Source: Betaproteobacteria bacterium
Lineage (GTDB): Bacteria > Pseudomonadota > Gammaproteobacteria > Burkholderiales > SG8-39
NCBI GenBank assembly: GCA_947467405.1
Contig: CANIIN010000068.1
Location: 1 to 9,598 of the forward strand
Direction: 5' to 3'
DNA: 9,598 nucleotides
In this document: positions 1-6,390 of the stretch, piece by piece
Position numbering within the stretch: the stretch's first letter is position 1
How the letters are laid out: the number at the start of each line of letters is the position of its first letter
Made by a program: the position numbers and the translations under genes
Notes under the pieces: generated by a model
Databases searched by the model: none
Told to the model about the DNA's origin: nothing
What the model saw: only the letters and a program-made list of their open reading frames with translations

Positions 1-11
1 CCTTTTTTCAT
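1..11 (-). CDS. Possible start of a further minus-strand gene (5' fragment only)
   Basis: ATG AAA AAA at 11-3 on the minus strand could be the first codons of a protein beginning Met-Lys-Lys, a frequent beginning of signal peptides. AAGG lies 9 bases upstream. It would be co-oriented with pelG and begin 111 bp after the pelG stop, so it might belong to the same transcript. Only three complete codons are visible, so neither function nor reality can be judged. Confidence 0.3.
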
Positions 12-16
12 GGGGA

Positions 17-59
17 AATGCCTTGGAGATCGGCTCCAGATGGCGCTCTACAAGGCATT
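17..59. repeat. 9-bp inverted repeat in the spacer downstream of pelG
   Basis: AATGCCTTG (17-25) is the exact complement of CAAGGCATT (51-59), separated by 25 bases. A smaller stem, TGGAG (24-28) with CTCCA (34-38), shares its edge and would be an alternative fold. Transcribed on the minus strand, the second arm contains AAGG and ends 5 bases before a possible start codon at 11-9. There is no T tract after it in the window, so it is not a clear terminator. Confidence 0.5.
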
Positions 60-122
60 GCCCTGCCGTGATCTGCATACCCCGGAGGCCTGCGCCGGAT
101 CGCCGCGCGTCACGGCCAAGCA

Positions 123-1493
123 TCACTGCAGCATGAAGGTTTCGTATTCGAGTCGCGCCAGCTTGTTCTCCAGCAACTGCATGGCGACCACCACCGTGAT
201 GAGCAGCGCCACGGCGAAACCGTAGCCGTAGAACGCAGCGCCCAGTTGCAGCGTCACGGCGGTCAGGCCTAGGTTGAGGATCAGGAACAGCGCGGTCAGG
301 AACATCACGTAGGCGCGCTTGTCGAGGTAGAAGAAAATGTTCAGCAGGCCGAGCAGCACCACCTGCAGGCCGGCCGCCACCACATCCACGTACAGCAGCG
401 GCAGGTACAGGCGTGAAATCCCCAGCAGGTCGAGCAGCGTCGGTCCGGCGACGAACACGATCAGCACCGCCATGGACTGGATCTTGATGATCTCGAACAG
501 CGCCTGGCGGATGGTGAACACCATTTCGTCGCGCATCTGCTCGATGTAGTCGAGCGAGCCGCCGTCGCGAACCGAGTCGTAGAATTTCTGGAAGTACTCG
601 ACGAAGTCGGTTTCGATGCGCACCAGGAAGACCGCCATGCCGGGGATGATGGCCAGGTAGGCGAGGAACACCGGCAGGTCATAGATCATGGAGGCGCGCA
701 GCGGGCCGATGATGGCCTGCCCGGTGTCCGGGAAGTACCAGAACAGCAGCTTGTCCGCCCAGACGCCGAGGTTGTAGAAGAGCCCGGTGATCATCAGCGT
801 CGGATACATCGCGCCCTTCTTCAGGAACTCGAAGGCGATGAAGTGGTCGGACGGGTAATTGCGCAGCGTCATGACGATCATGCCCATCAACAGCACGAAA
901 TGGCCGATCACGAAGCCCAGCAGCAGTCCTTCCAGTCCGAGCGGGCGCAGCACCAGCGACGAGGCCACCGTGATGGCGTAGCCGAGCGCGAACAGGTAGA
1001 CGATTTCCTTGTACTGCTTCATGCCGGACAGGAACAGCGTCGCCACCCAGATGCAGCACATGATGACGAAGCCGGCCAGCATCAGCACGCGATAGGCGTC
1101 CGATTCCTCCCGGAACAGCGTGAGGATGGCGAGCAGTCCCAGCACGCCGCATACGACGATCACCAGCAGCATCAGGCCATTGAAGTTAGGCAGCACCATG
1201 CCGTCCTTCTTCTCGAACAGACGATCCGCGATGTAGCGCGTGAAGGCCAGCTGCACACCGCCGGTGAGCACCAGCGAAGTCACCATGATGTAGGTGACCG
1301 AAATCTGGAATTGCACGATCTGGAAGTTCGGCAGCACCACCGACACCGACAGCATGCCAATGGCGAGGATGCCGATGATGGAAAGAATCCACGGGCCCGA
1401 ACTGATGATGCCGGCGTAGGCATAGGCCTGGAACAGGCTGGTGTAGCTCTCCTTGCGCAGGAGCTTGCGGAGTTCGAAGCCTATGCCGGCCAC
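123..1493 (-). CDS. pelG: PelG, 12-helix MOP/Wzx-like inner-membrane Pel transporter
   Basis: PelG is the multi-helix membrane protein thought to move Pel across the inner membrane together with PelD and PelE. Twelve hydrophobic segments can be counted, from the stretch after ELRKLLRKESY to the one ending just before LLENKLARLEYE at the C-terminus. I chose the GTG at 1493 because it gives a protein beginning (M)AGIGFELRKLL, the usual PelG N-terminus, at 456 residues, the family's normal length. GGGGGA lies 5 bases upstream. The in-frame TTG at 1514 would add seven residues (MLARGNV) encoded by the adjoining repeat-like DNA and is less likely. No frameshift or stop is seen. The gene is separated from pelF by about 290 bp, while the other pel junctions overlap or nearly do, so its translation may be less tightly linked. 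The stop is TGA at 125-123. Confidence 0.95.
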   Translation of the reverse strand: MAGIGFELRKLLRKESYTSLFQAYAYAGIISSGPWILSIIGILAIGMLSVSVVLPNFQIVQFQISVTYIMVTSLVLTGGVQLAFTRYIADRLFEKKDGMVLPNFNGLMLLVIVVCGVLGLLAILTLFREESDAYRVLMLAGFVIMCCIWVATLFLSGMKQYKEIVYLFALGYAITVASSLVLRPLGLEGLLLGFVIGHFVLLMGMIVMTLRNYPSDHFIAFEFLKKGAMYPTLMITGLFYNLGVWADKLLFWYFPDTGQAIIGPLRASMIYDLPVFLAYLAIIPGMAVFLVRIETDFVEYFQKFYDSVRDGGSLDYIEQMRDEMVFTIRQALFEIIKIQSMAVLIVFVAGPTLLDLLGISRLYLPLLYVDVVAAGLQVVLLGLLNIFFYLDKRAYVMFLTALFLILNLGLTAVTLQLGAAFYGYGFAVALLITVVVAMQLLENKLARLEYETFMLQ

Positions 1494-1798
1494 GACGTTC
1501 CCCCGTGCCAACAAAGAGCGACAGGCGGTTGAGCCATCGCGGCCTTTTTGGGGTCCCCGTTGGGCTCGCCGAGAAGCGCAGACGGGACGGGAGAAGTCCG
1601 TCGCGGATGTCTGAGCGAACGCAGCCAGAGCTGCGTGAGCGAGTTCCGCGGCGGCCCGTTCCGGCGAGCATCGGAGGGTAGTCGCGTAGCGACCGGGACC
1701 GTCGGGGTCGCCTTTTCTTTGGATACTTTCTTTTGGCGAAGCAAAAGAAAGTATCTCGCCGTCAGGCGAAAGGCGGCCGTCGAGTCAAGGCTGGACAT
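1481..1798 (-). CDS. Small ORF bridging pelF and pelG across the repeat element (doubtful gene)
   Basis: A 105-codon frame starts at an ATG overlapping the last codons of pelF and ends with TAG at 1483-1481, ten bases inside pelG. GGAGGG lies 7 bases before the ATG, a good ribosome site that is also pelF coding sequence. The product is basic and Pro/Arg/Ser-rich, with no membrane segment or recognisable domain, and includes RQKKVSKEKATP, a phrase common to translated copies of this type of intergenic element. I do not think the peptide has a conserved function. The arrangement could let ribosomes leaving pelF read through the element and restart at pelG. Confidence 0.2.
   Translation of the reverse strand: MSSLDSTAAFRLTARYFLLLRQKKVSKEKATPTVPVATRLPSDARRNGPPRNSLTQLWLRSLRHPRRTSPVPSALLGEPNGDPKKAAMAQPPVALCWHGGTSWPA
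1499..1504 (-). promoter_or_regulatory. Probable ribosome binding site of pelG
   Basis: GGGGGA on the minus strand, 5 bases before the GTG at 1493. It supports the GTG over the TTG at 1514 as pelG's start. It lies at the junction with the repeat-like element, so the element may have supplied it. Confidence 0.45.
1500..1784. repeat. Intergenic repeat-like element between pelF and pelG
   Basis: This stretch separates two genes that would be expected to abut. It is rich in inverted repeats: a perfect 14-bp stem at 1722-1755, TCGCC-GTCA-GGCGA at 1756-1769, GTCGC-GTA-GCGAC at 1681-1693 and ACGCAGC-CAGA-GCTGCGT at 1619-1636. The phrase around TTTGGCGAAGCAAAAGAAAG, followed by a CGCC...GGCG run, matches my memory of a dispersed intergenic element seen in many copies in beta- and gammaproteobacteria with high GC, often annotated with spurious small ORFs containing RQKKVxKEKATP. 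That wording occurs here in the minus-strand reading. No transposase, clear terminal inverted repeats or target duplication is visible, so the ends are approximate. Copy number in the host genome cannot be judged from one window. Confidence 0.6.
1722..1755. repeat. Perfect 14-bp inverted repeat (hairpin) inside the element
   Basis: GATACTTTCTTTTG at 1722-1735 is exactly complementary to CAAAAGAAAGTATC at 1742-1755, with a six-base loop (GCGAAG on the plus strand, CTTCGC in the pel mRNA). The stem is AT-rich inside an otherwise GC-rich region. In the pel transcript it is not followed by a U tract (the next bases are CAAAGAAAAGG), so it does not look like a simple rho-independent terminator. 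It could instead stabilise mRNA ends, act as a processing site, or simply be the core of the repeat. Confidence 0.8.
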
Positions 1799-3317
1799 CA
1801 GCAATCCCTCCGCTGCTTGCCAGTGCCTTCTCGTATACCTCCCGATAACTCCCGAACATCCGATCCTGCGAGTAGTACTTTTCCACTCGCTTCATGCCGG
1901 CCACCGATGCGCTGTGCCATTTCTCCGGATCGGACAGCAGTTCGATGGCGGCGTCCGCCAAGGCCTGCGGATCGGCGATGCCGACCACGCGACCGGAGGC
2001 GCCCAGCGCCTTGTCTTCGTCGTCCAGGCCGTAGATCAGCTGCCGGCACGAACCGACGTCGGTCGATACACCGGGTACGCCGGCCGCATAGCCCTCCAGC
2101 AGCACCAGCGGCAGCGCCTCGCTGATGGAAGACAGCACCACCAGTCCCACCTTGGGCAGCAGGTCGGTGAGTTTCTGGAAGCCGAGAAAACGCACCTTGC
2201 CCTGCAGGCCGAGCCCGTCGACCAGGCGATGGCATTCCTCGGCGTAGGCCTTGTCTTCATCTTCGGGGCCGGCGATCCAGCCTTCGGCTTCGGGCATGCG
2301 GTTGATCACGGTGCGCATGGCGCGCACGAAGGTCTTCACGTCCTTGATCGGCACGACGCGACCGATCAGGCACATGACCTTGGGGACTTCTGCGGGACGC
2401 TTGTCACGCAGCGAGGAGAACAGCGGCAGGTTGATGCCGTTCGGGATGTTGCGTGTCTTCAAAGGGTCAGCGCCGTCCGCGACCTGGCGCAGGCGGTTGA
2501 TTTCGTAGAGCGCGATGATGGAGTCGGCGGCGTCGTAGCAGGAGCGCCCGAGGGCTTCGAAGAAGCGGATCCACATCTGACGGAAGTAGCTGACCTCGGT
2601 GGCGTCGCGCTGGAATACCGAGCGGTTGTCGGCGATCCACTCCGCCGAGAACAGGTCTATCTTGCGTTCCTTGGTGTAGATGCCATGTTCGGACAGGATC
2701 AGCGGCTTGTCGTAGCGGCGCTTGCACAGCGCGCCGAGAAAGCCCGCATAGCCGGTCGAGACGGTGTGGAAGGCGCGTACCGGGATCATGCCGTCACAGA
2801 TGCGGCCCAGCGCCCACACCGGCGCATGCATGGTGCGGACGGTCCAGAAATAGTCCACGAACGACGGGTCGGTGCAGTACTTGCGGTACATCTTGCGGAT
2901 GTAATCCCAGGATTCGCGGCTGTACAGGAACTGGCGGTGGTCGAGTTTTCCGTTCAGTTCATCGCCCACCTTGCCCAGCAGATCGGCGCCATCGGGATGC
3001 GAAAGCGGTGCGCGGAAATAGTCGTGCATGCGCTCGATCATCTCGAACATCACCGGATTGCCGGGAAGGTCCTCGATCAGCGAGTTGTCGTCGCTGTCGT
3101 GCAGGTAGTGCGTTTCCGCGTGCACCACGTTGTCCGGCAATTCGTATTTCAGATCGCCGTAATCCTGGCGCCGGCTGCCGACGAAAATGATGGCGTAGGT
3201 GAGTTCCGGAAAGCCGCGGATGATCTGATTCACCCAGCTTGATACGCCGCCCGCCACGTAAGGGTAGGTGCCCTCGAGCAGCAGTGCGACGTCGGCGCGG
3301 TCGGCCGTGCGCTTCAT
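1785..3317 (-). CDS. pelF: PelF, cytoplasmic GT4-family glycosyltransferase polymerising Pel
   Basis: PelF is the only glycosyltransferase of the pathway and uses a UDP-sugar donor to extend the polymer in the cytoplasm. The product is 510 residues (about 507 is usual). The N-terminal DUF3492-type half begins with the family signature: ALLLEGTYPY at 11-20 and GGVSSW at 23-28. SEHGIYTKER follows at 209-218. The C-terminal GT-B half shows IPNGI (291-295), a GR..PIKD loop with Lys325 (319-326) and the GT4 E-x7-E motif as E400 to E408 in SEALPLVLLEGY. All of these residues appear intact and there is no signal peptide. The ATG at 3317 overlaps the pelE stop by 4 bp and has no strong ribosome site, so coupling to pelE is likely. 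Unlike the other junctions, the stop (TGA 1787-1785) is followed by about 290 bp of repeat-like DNA before pelG. Confidence 0.97.
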   Translation of the reverse strand: MKRTADRADVALLLEGTYPYVAGGVSSWVNQIIRGFPELTYAIIFVGSRRQDYGDLKYELPDNVVHAETHYLHDSDDNSLIEDLPGNPVMFEMIERMHDYFRAPLSHPDGADLLGKVGDELNGKLDHRQFLYSRESWDYIRKMYRKYCTDPSFVDYFWTVRTMHAPVWALGRICDGMIPVRAFHTVSTGYAGFLGALCKRRYDKPLILSEHGIYTKERKIDLFSAEWIADNRSVFQRDATEVSYFRQMWIRFFEALGRSCYDAADSIIALYEINRLRQVADGADPLKTRNIPNGINLPLFSSLRDKRPAEVPKVMCLIGRVVPIKDVKTFVRAMRTVINRMPEAEGWIAGPEDEDKAYAEECHRLVDGLGLQGKVRFLGFQKLTDLLPKVGLVVLSSISEALPLVLLEGYAAGVPGVSTDVGSCRQLIYGLDDEDKALGASGRVVGIADPQALADAAIELLSDPEKWHSASVAGMKRVEKYYSQDRMFGSYREVYEKALASSGGIADVQP

Positions 3318-4327
3318 CGCCGGACCCCGTTCGCGGCGGACCAGTAACGCAGCACCGGCCCCATCATGGGGGTGGGCTGGGAGTTGCGGGTCAGCCTTGC
3401 CACGTATTCGCGCAGGGCCCGGAAGTCGTGCCGGTCATAGGCGACTTCGGCGAGGTAGGGCAGCGCGCGCGATTCCGCCAGGCCGCTGGAGATGGCACGT
3501 GCATAGGCAGCCGAGGCGAGATCGAGCTTGCGCTGGGCGTGCAGCGCGCGACCGCGCAACAACCACAGTCCGGGAATGTTGTCGGAAAGCTGGAGCGCTT
3601 CTTCGGTGTACTTCACGACCTGGTTCAGCGTGTGCTCGCGCACGTCTCCCTGAACCAGCCCGGTGTAGACCAGTTCCCAGTTCAGTTCGGCCAGTTGGCG
3701 CAGCGCATTGATGCGTCCGTCGCGGTCGAGCAACCGGTCCAGCGACTCCAGATGGCCGAGGATCTGCGTATTGATGATCTTTTCCTTCTGGTCGAGGATG
3801 CCGTAGGCCACCAGGCGGATGTCGTCGGCCGAGTCGCCCAGCAGCTTGCGCAGGGTGGGGGCGGCGACGCGTGTCGGCATGTTCTGCAGGGCAATGAGCG
3901 AGCGCATGCGCAATTCCGAGGGCAGGTTCGGGTCGAGCAGCGTGGCGCGCAGCCCGGCGACGCGGAACTGGATGTCCGGATCGCGGATGGACAGGACATA
4001 TTCGGGCGCGCGAACGCCGCTGAACGGATCTTCCTTCTTGACCAGCGTGAGCAGCGGTGTAATCACGATGGCCGAGAGAATGCCGATGATGCCCAGCAGA
4101 GGCATGAAGAATGCAAATGAGAACAGCAGCGCGGTCACCCATTGGTGCGGCTCGCGGTAGCGTTCGGGCAGCACCGGCATGACGGCTGAGGCCAGCAGGA
4201 TGGACGCCACCAGATGCAGCGCCAGGTACATCATCACCTGCGCGGTACCGTTGACGAAGTCGGCCAGGAAGTAGGTCGCCGCCACTTCCAGGAAGGCGGC
4301 TGCGGCGGCGGTCTTCAGCATGCTCAT
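3314..4327 (-). CDS. pelE: PelE, inner-membrane protein with helical repeats
   Basis: PelE is an inner-membrane partner of PelD, PelG and PelF; its soluble TPR part is thought to hold the cytoplasmic complex together. The product is 337 residues (about 330 is usual). The N-terminus is strongly hydrophobic, with segments at about 5-24, 29-50, 62-81 and 82-95, so three or four helices are possible. Residues about 118-185 form short amphipathic helix pairs ending in phrases such as ADDIRLVAYGILD, which resemble HEAT repeats more than TPRs. Residues about 205-312 (NWELVYTGLVQGD, ALQLSDNIPGLWLLRGRAL, LAEVAYDRHDFRAL) look like TPR units. The start ATG at 4327 overlaps the pelD stop by 4 bp and has GAGG 8 bases upstream; a second ATG two codons on is less well placed. 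The stop overlaps the pelF start in ATGA. The identification depends strongly on position and architecture because this family diverges fast. Confidence 0.92.
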   Translation of the reverse strand: MSMLKTAAAAAFLEVAATYFLADFVNGTAQVMMYLALHLVASILLASAVMPVLPERYREPHQWVTALLFSFAFFMPLLGIIGILSAIVITPLLTLVKKEDPFSGVRAPEYVLSIRDPDIQFRVAGLRATLLDPNLPSELRMRSLIALQNMPTRVAAPTLRKLLGDSADDIRLVAYGILDQKEKIINTQILGHLESLDRLLDRDGRINALRQLAELNWELVYTGLVQGDVREHTLNQVVKYTEEALQLSDNIPGLWLLRGRALHAQRKLDLASAAYARAISSGLAESRALPYLAEVAYDRHDFRALREYVARLTRNSQPTPMMGPVLRYWSAANGVRR

Positions 4328-5727
4328 TGCGGCAGCCTCGACATCAGCCGTTTTACCGCGGCGAGCGGATCCGGTTCGGACAGCGAGGACACCGTGACGC
4401 GAATGTTCAGCGTCAGCAAGTCGGCGCCGAAATTCTCGCGCATCGAGCTCTGCATCCGCAGCACATAGCCCTCCACCGACGCGTCACCGGCGATCGGCAT
4501 GAGGGTGACGATGAAACTCTGGTTGGCAAGGTTCTCGATGCTCCATACGACGTCCGGGCCGCGCCGGTTGCGCATCACATGTTGATAGATATCGGCGCGC
4601 TCGGGGTGATCGCCCAGCACGAGGGTGACGATGCGGCTTTGCACGCCGAAATCGCGCTGGATGCGTGTGAGCTTGACGAGTTCCTCGGCGAAATCGATGG
4701 GGCAGCCCGGGTGTTGCGCCAGCAGCGGCATGACCTGGTCCGCGACCGTCACCCCGTCGGCATAGGCCGCCAGCAGCACGGCAAGGGTCTGCAGCATGTC
4801 TTCGTTCAGGGCGAAGAAGGGCATCCTCGTGACGGCCAGCACGCCCAGCATTCTGTGCCGGCTGTCGGTGATGGGCGCGACCACCAGATGTTCGGTGGGT
4901 ATGGTCTTGTCCAGCTTGTCCACCTGGATGTGCGCCAGCGTGCGCTGTTCACGCGCGAACGCCAGCAGCGGATCGCTGGGCAGCAGCGGTGGCGGTTCGC
5001 CGAGAGAGGCGATGCGGCGGTATGAGCGATCGGCGAGAATTTCGGCGCTGTAGATCGCGGCGACTTCCAGCTGCGCATACTGGCCCAGGAAGTCCAGAAA
5101 ATCCTGGGCGCCGGCGAGTTCGCTTTCACCGGTGCGCGCCGAGATGCGGCGCCGCAATTCGGTGATGGCATCGCGCAGCGTGGTCGGGCGCGTGAGCAGG
5201 TCCTGCTCAAGCCGGTCGTGCGACAGGCGCAGCAAGTAAAGCCGGTTGGTGACGCGCTCCACCCGGTCTTCGAGATAGGAGTTTATTTCACTGATGCGGC
5301 GCAGACGGGTGCGCCACATGCCGCTGTATTCCCCGCACACCAGCGTCAGCAACAAGCCGCCGAGGAAATACAGCTTCGGAATTTCAGCGGTGAATGGATC
5401 GGGCTGCTGCGACATCCAGCCCCCCAGCAGGATCACCGCCCCGAGGACGCCCGGCAGAACGCCGTAGCGCATGGCGACCAGCACCGGTGCCATCCACGAC
5501 CACGGGAACTGGTGGTGCACGAACAGCGGGTCGTCGGGCGATATCCAGCGACCGATGAGCAGGGCCAGCAGGGAAAAAAGGACGGTTTCACCCCATGCCG
5601 CCCAGCCGCTGAGCCGTGGCTGCAGCCAGGCGCCCAGCCACAGCGGCATCCAGCCGGCGGCGACTGCCTGCGACAGGGGTTCGTCGTTGCCGCTGCCGCG
5701 TCCGCTGTTTTGGCCGGACTGGGGCAT
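4324..5727 (-). CDS. pelD: PelD, inner-membrane c-di-GMP receptor of the Pel synthase complex
   Basis: PelD switches on Pel synthesis when c-di-GMP binds its cytoplasmic part. The 467-residue product is close to the usual 455. Hydrophobic helices lie at about residues 26-60, 77-103 and 119-133, consistent with up to four membrane segments. A charged, probably coiled helix follows (about 140-200), then a GAF-like domain (about 205-330) and a degenerate GGDEF domain (about 340-467). The inhibitory-site motif RxxD is present as R389-G-P-D392, and R424 lies 35 residues further on, the same spacing as the R367/D370/R402 set I recall from P. aeruginosa PelD. No GGDEF signature is visible after it, so the protein should bind c-di-GMP but not make it. 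The ATG at 5727 has only a weak ribosome site, so translation is probably coupled to pelC, whose stop is 13 bp away. The stop overlaps the pelE start in ATGA. Confidence 0.95.
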   Translation of the reverse strand: MPQSGQNSGRGSGNDEPLSQAVAAGWMPLWLGAWLQPRLSGWAAWGETVLFSLLALLIGRWISPDDPLFVHHQFPWSWMAPVLVAMRYGVLPGVLGAVILLGGWMSQQPDPFTAEIPKLYFLGGLLLTLVCGEYSGMWRTRLRRISEINSYLEDRVERVTNRLYLLRLSHDRLEQDLLTRPTTLRDAITELRRRISARTGESELAGAQDFLDFLGQYAQLEVAAIYSAEILADRSYRRIASLGEPPPLLPSDPLLAFAREQRTLAHIQVDKLDKTIPTEHLVVAPITDSRHRMLGVLAVTRMPFFALNEDMLQTLAVLLAAYADGVTVADQVMPLLAQHPGCPIDFAEELVKLTRIQRDFGVQSRIVTLVLGDHPERADIYQHVMRNRRGPDVVWSIENLANQSFIVTLMPIAGDASVEGYVLRMQSSMRENFGADLLTLNIRVTVSSLSEPDPLAAVKRLMSRLPQ

Positions 5728-5740
5728 CAGTCTGGCTGCT

Positions 5741-6331
5741 TCACTGGATTGGCGCCCGGGACAGCAGGTCGCTGATCAATTTCTGCGCGACGGCGGAGAG
5801 TGCCTCGCGACTCCATCCACTGCGCGCGCCGACGGCGCTCCAGACCACCTCGCCGCTCTGCAGGTCGATCACTTGCAGGGCGATGCCGACGGCCGGCTCG
5901 CCGTCCACACCCACCTTGTAGCGCCATTCGTCCACGGCGCCCTGCACGCCGTAGCGAATGCCCTGTTCCCGCGCCCACTTGGCCGCGTCGGCCTGCACCT
6001 TTCGTTCAGCCGGTTCCATCAGGCTTTCCGTATTCAGCGTGGCCGGATAAGTCGCCAGGGCGCCGAGACCGCGACCGCGCAGCAGCGCTTCGGTGATGGT
6101 TTCGGCACGCAATCCTGCCTGCGGAACCTCGGTGTGGTTGGCGATGGGCAGGAGCACCCAGCGCGCTTCACGCGACAGCGTTGCGGAACCGGAACTGCTG
6201 CTGGTGTTCATGACCGAGCAGCCAGCGAGAAGTCCGGTGAGCAACGTGGCCACGAGGACCAGGCGCGAAGGCCATGCAATGGCGCGGGCCGGGGAGGCCT
6301 GGTACGAAATCGATTTTGCCGATGTGTTCAT
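5741..6331 (-). CDS. pelC: PelC, outer-membrane lipoprotein of the Pel export complex
   Basis: PelC is a small lipoprotein that, in studied species, forms a 12-subunit ring under the PelB barrel and funnels the cationic polymer to it. The chosen ATG at 6331 gives 196 residues and has a strong AAGGAG six bases upstream. A TTG-started reading of the same frame would begin at 6394, inside the pelB stop, but has no comparable ribosome site. The N-terminus shows a lipoprotein signal peptide: basic residues, a hydrophobic core at about 24-36, and lipobox LLAGC with lipidated Cys38. Ser39 at +2 favours outer-membrane sorting. The body contains a beta strand WVLLPIANHT (58-67) and the EWRYKVG stretch (135-141), where Trp136 is probably the aromatic residue known to matter in PelC. 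It is slightly longer than the Pseudomonas protein (about 172), mostly through the long signal region. pelD starts 13 bp after the stop. Confidence 0.93.
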   Translation of the reverse strand: MNTSAKSISYQASPARAIAWPSRLVLVATLLTGLLAGCSVMNTSSSSGSATLSREARWVLLPIANHTEVPQAGLRAETITEALLRGRGLGALATYPATLNTESLMEPAERKVQADAAKWAREQGIRYGVQGAVDEWRYKVGVDGEPAVGIALQVIDLQSGEVVWSAVGARSGWSREALSAVAQKLISDLLSRAPIQ

Positions 6332-6337
6332 CGCGAA

Positions 6338-6343
6338 CTCCTT
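6338..6343 (-). promoter_or_regulatory. Ribosome binding site of pelC
   Basis: AAGGAG on the minus strand, 6 bases before the ATG at 6331. This nearly ideal site decides the pelC start in favour of 6331 and leaves 59 bp between pelB and pelC. Confidence 0.75.
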
Positions 6344-6390
6344 GCCGATTCTGTTCAGGTCTGGCGGCATCACACTTGCGCGCGATGCTT

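Noticed and set aside
843..1532. 229-codon plus-strand ORF opposite pelG
   Set aside because: His/Gln/Asp-rich product typical of the complement of a membrane-protein gene; no domain or clear ribosome site.
1722..1760. Rho-independent terminator between pelF and pelG
   Set aside because: The stem is strong, but no run of U follows it in the pel transcript direction, and pelG downstream seems to need the same transcript.
1500..1784. Insertion sequence or MITE with defined ends
   Set aside because: No transposase, no matching terminal inverted repeats at the edges and no target-site duplication could be found by eye, so it is called only a repeat-like element.
1548..3242. 564-codon plus-strand ORF opposite pelF
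   Set aside because: It starts in the repeat element and runs antisense through pelF. Its product is rich in His/Gln/Arg/Val with no recognisable domain, as expected from the reverse frame of a high-GC gene; pelF has clear family motifs.
3239..4120. 293-codon plus-strand ORF opposite pelE
   Set aside because: Antisense shadow of a well-supported gene; low-complexity composition and no domain.
4324..5100. PelD as an active diguanylate cyclase
   Set aside because: No GGDEF or GGEEF signature is visible; only the RxxD binding motif remains.
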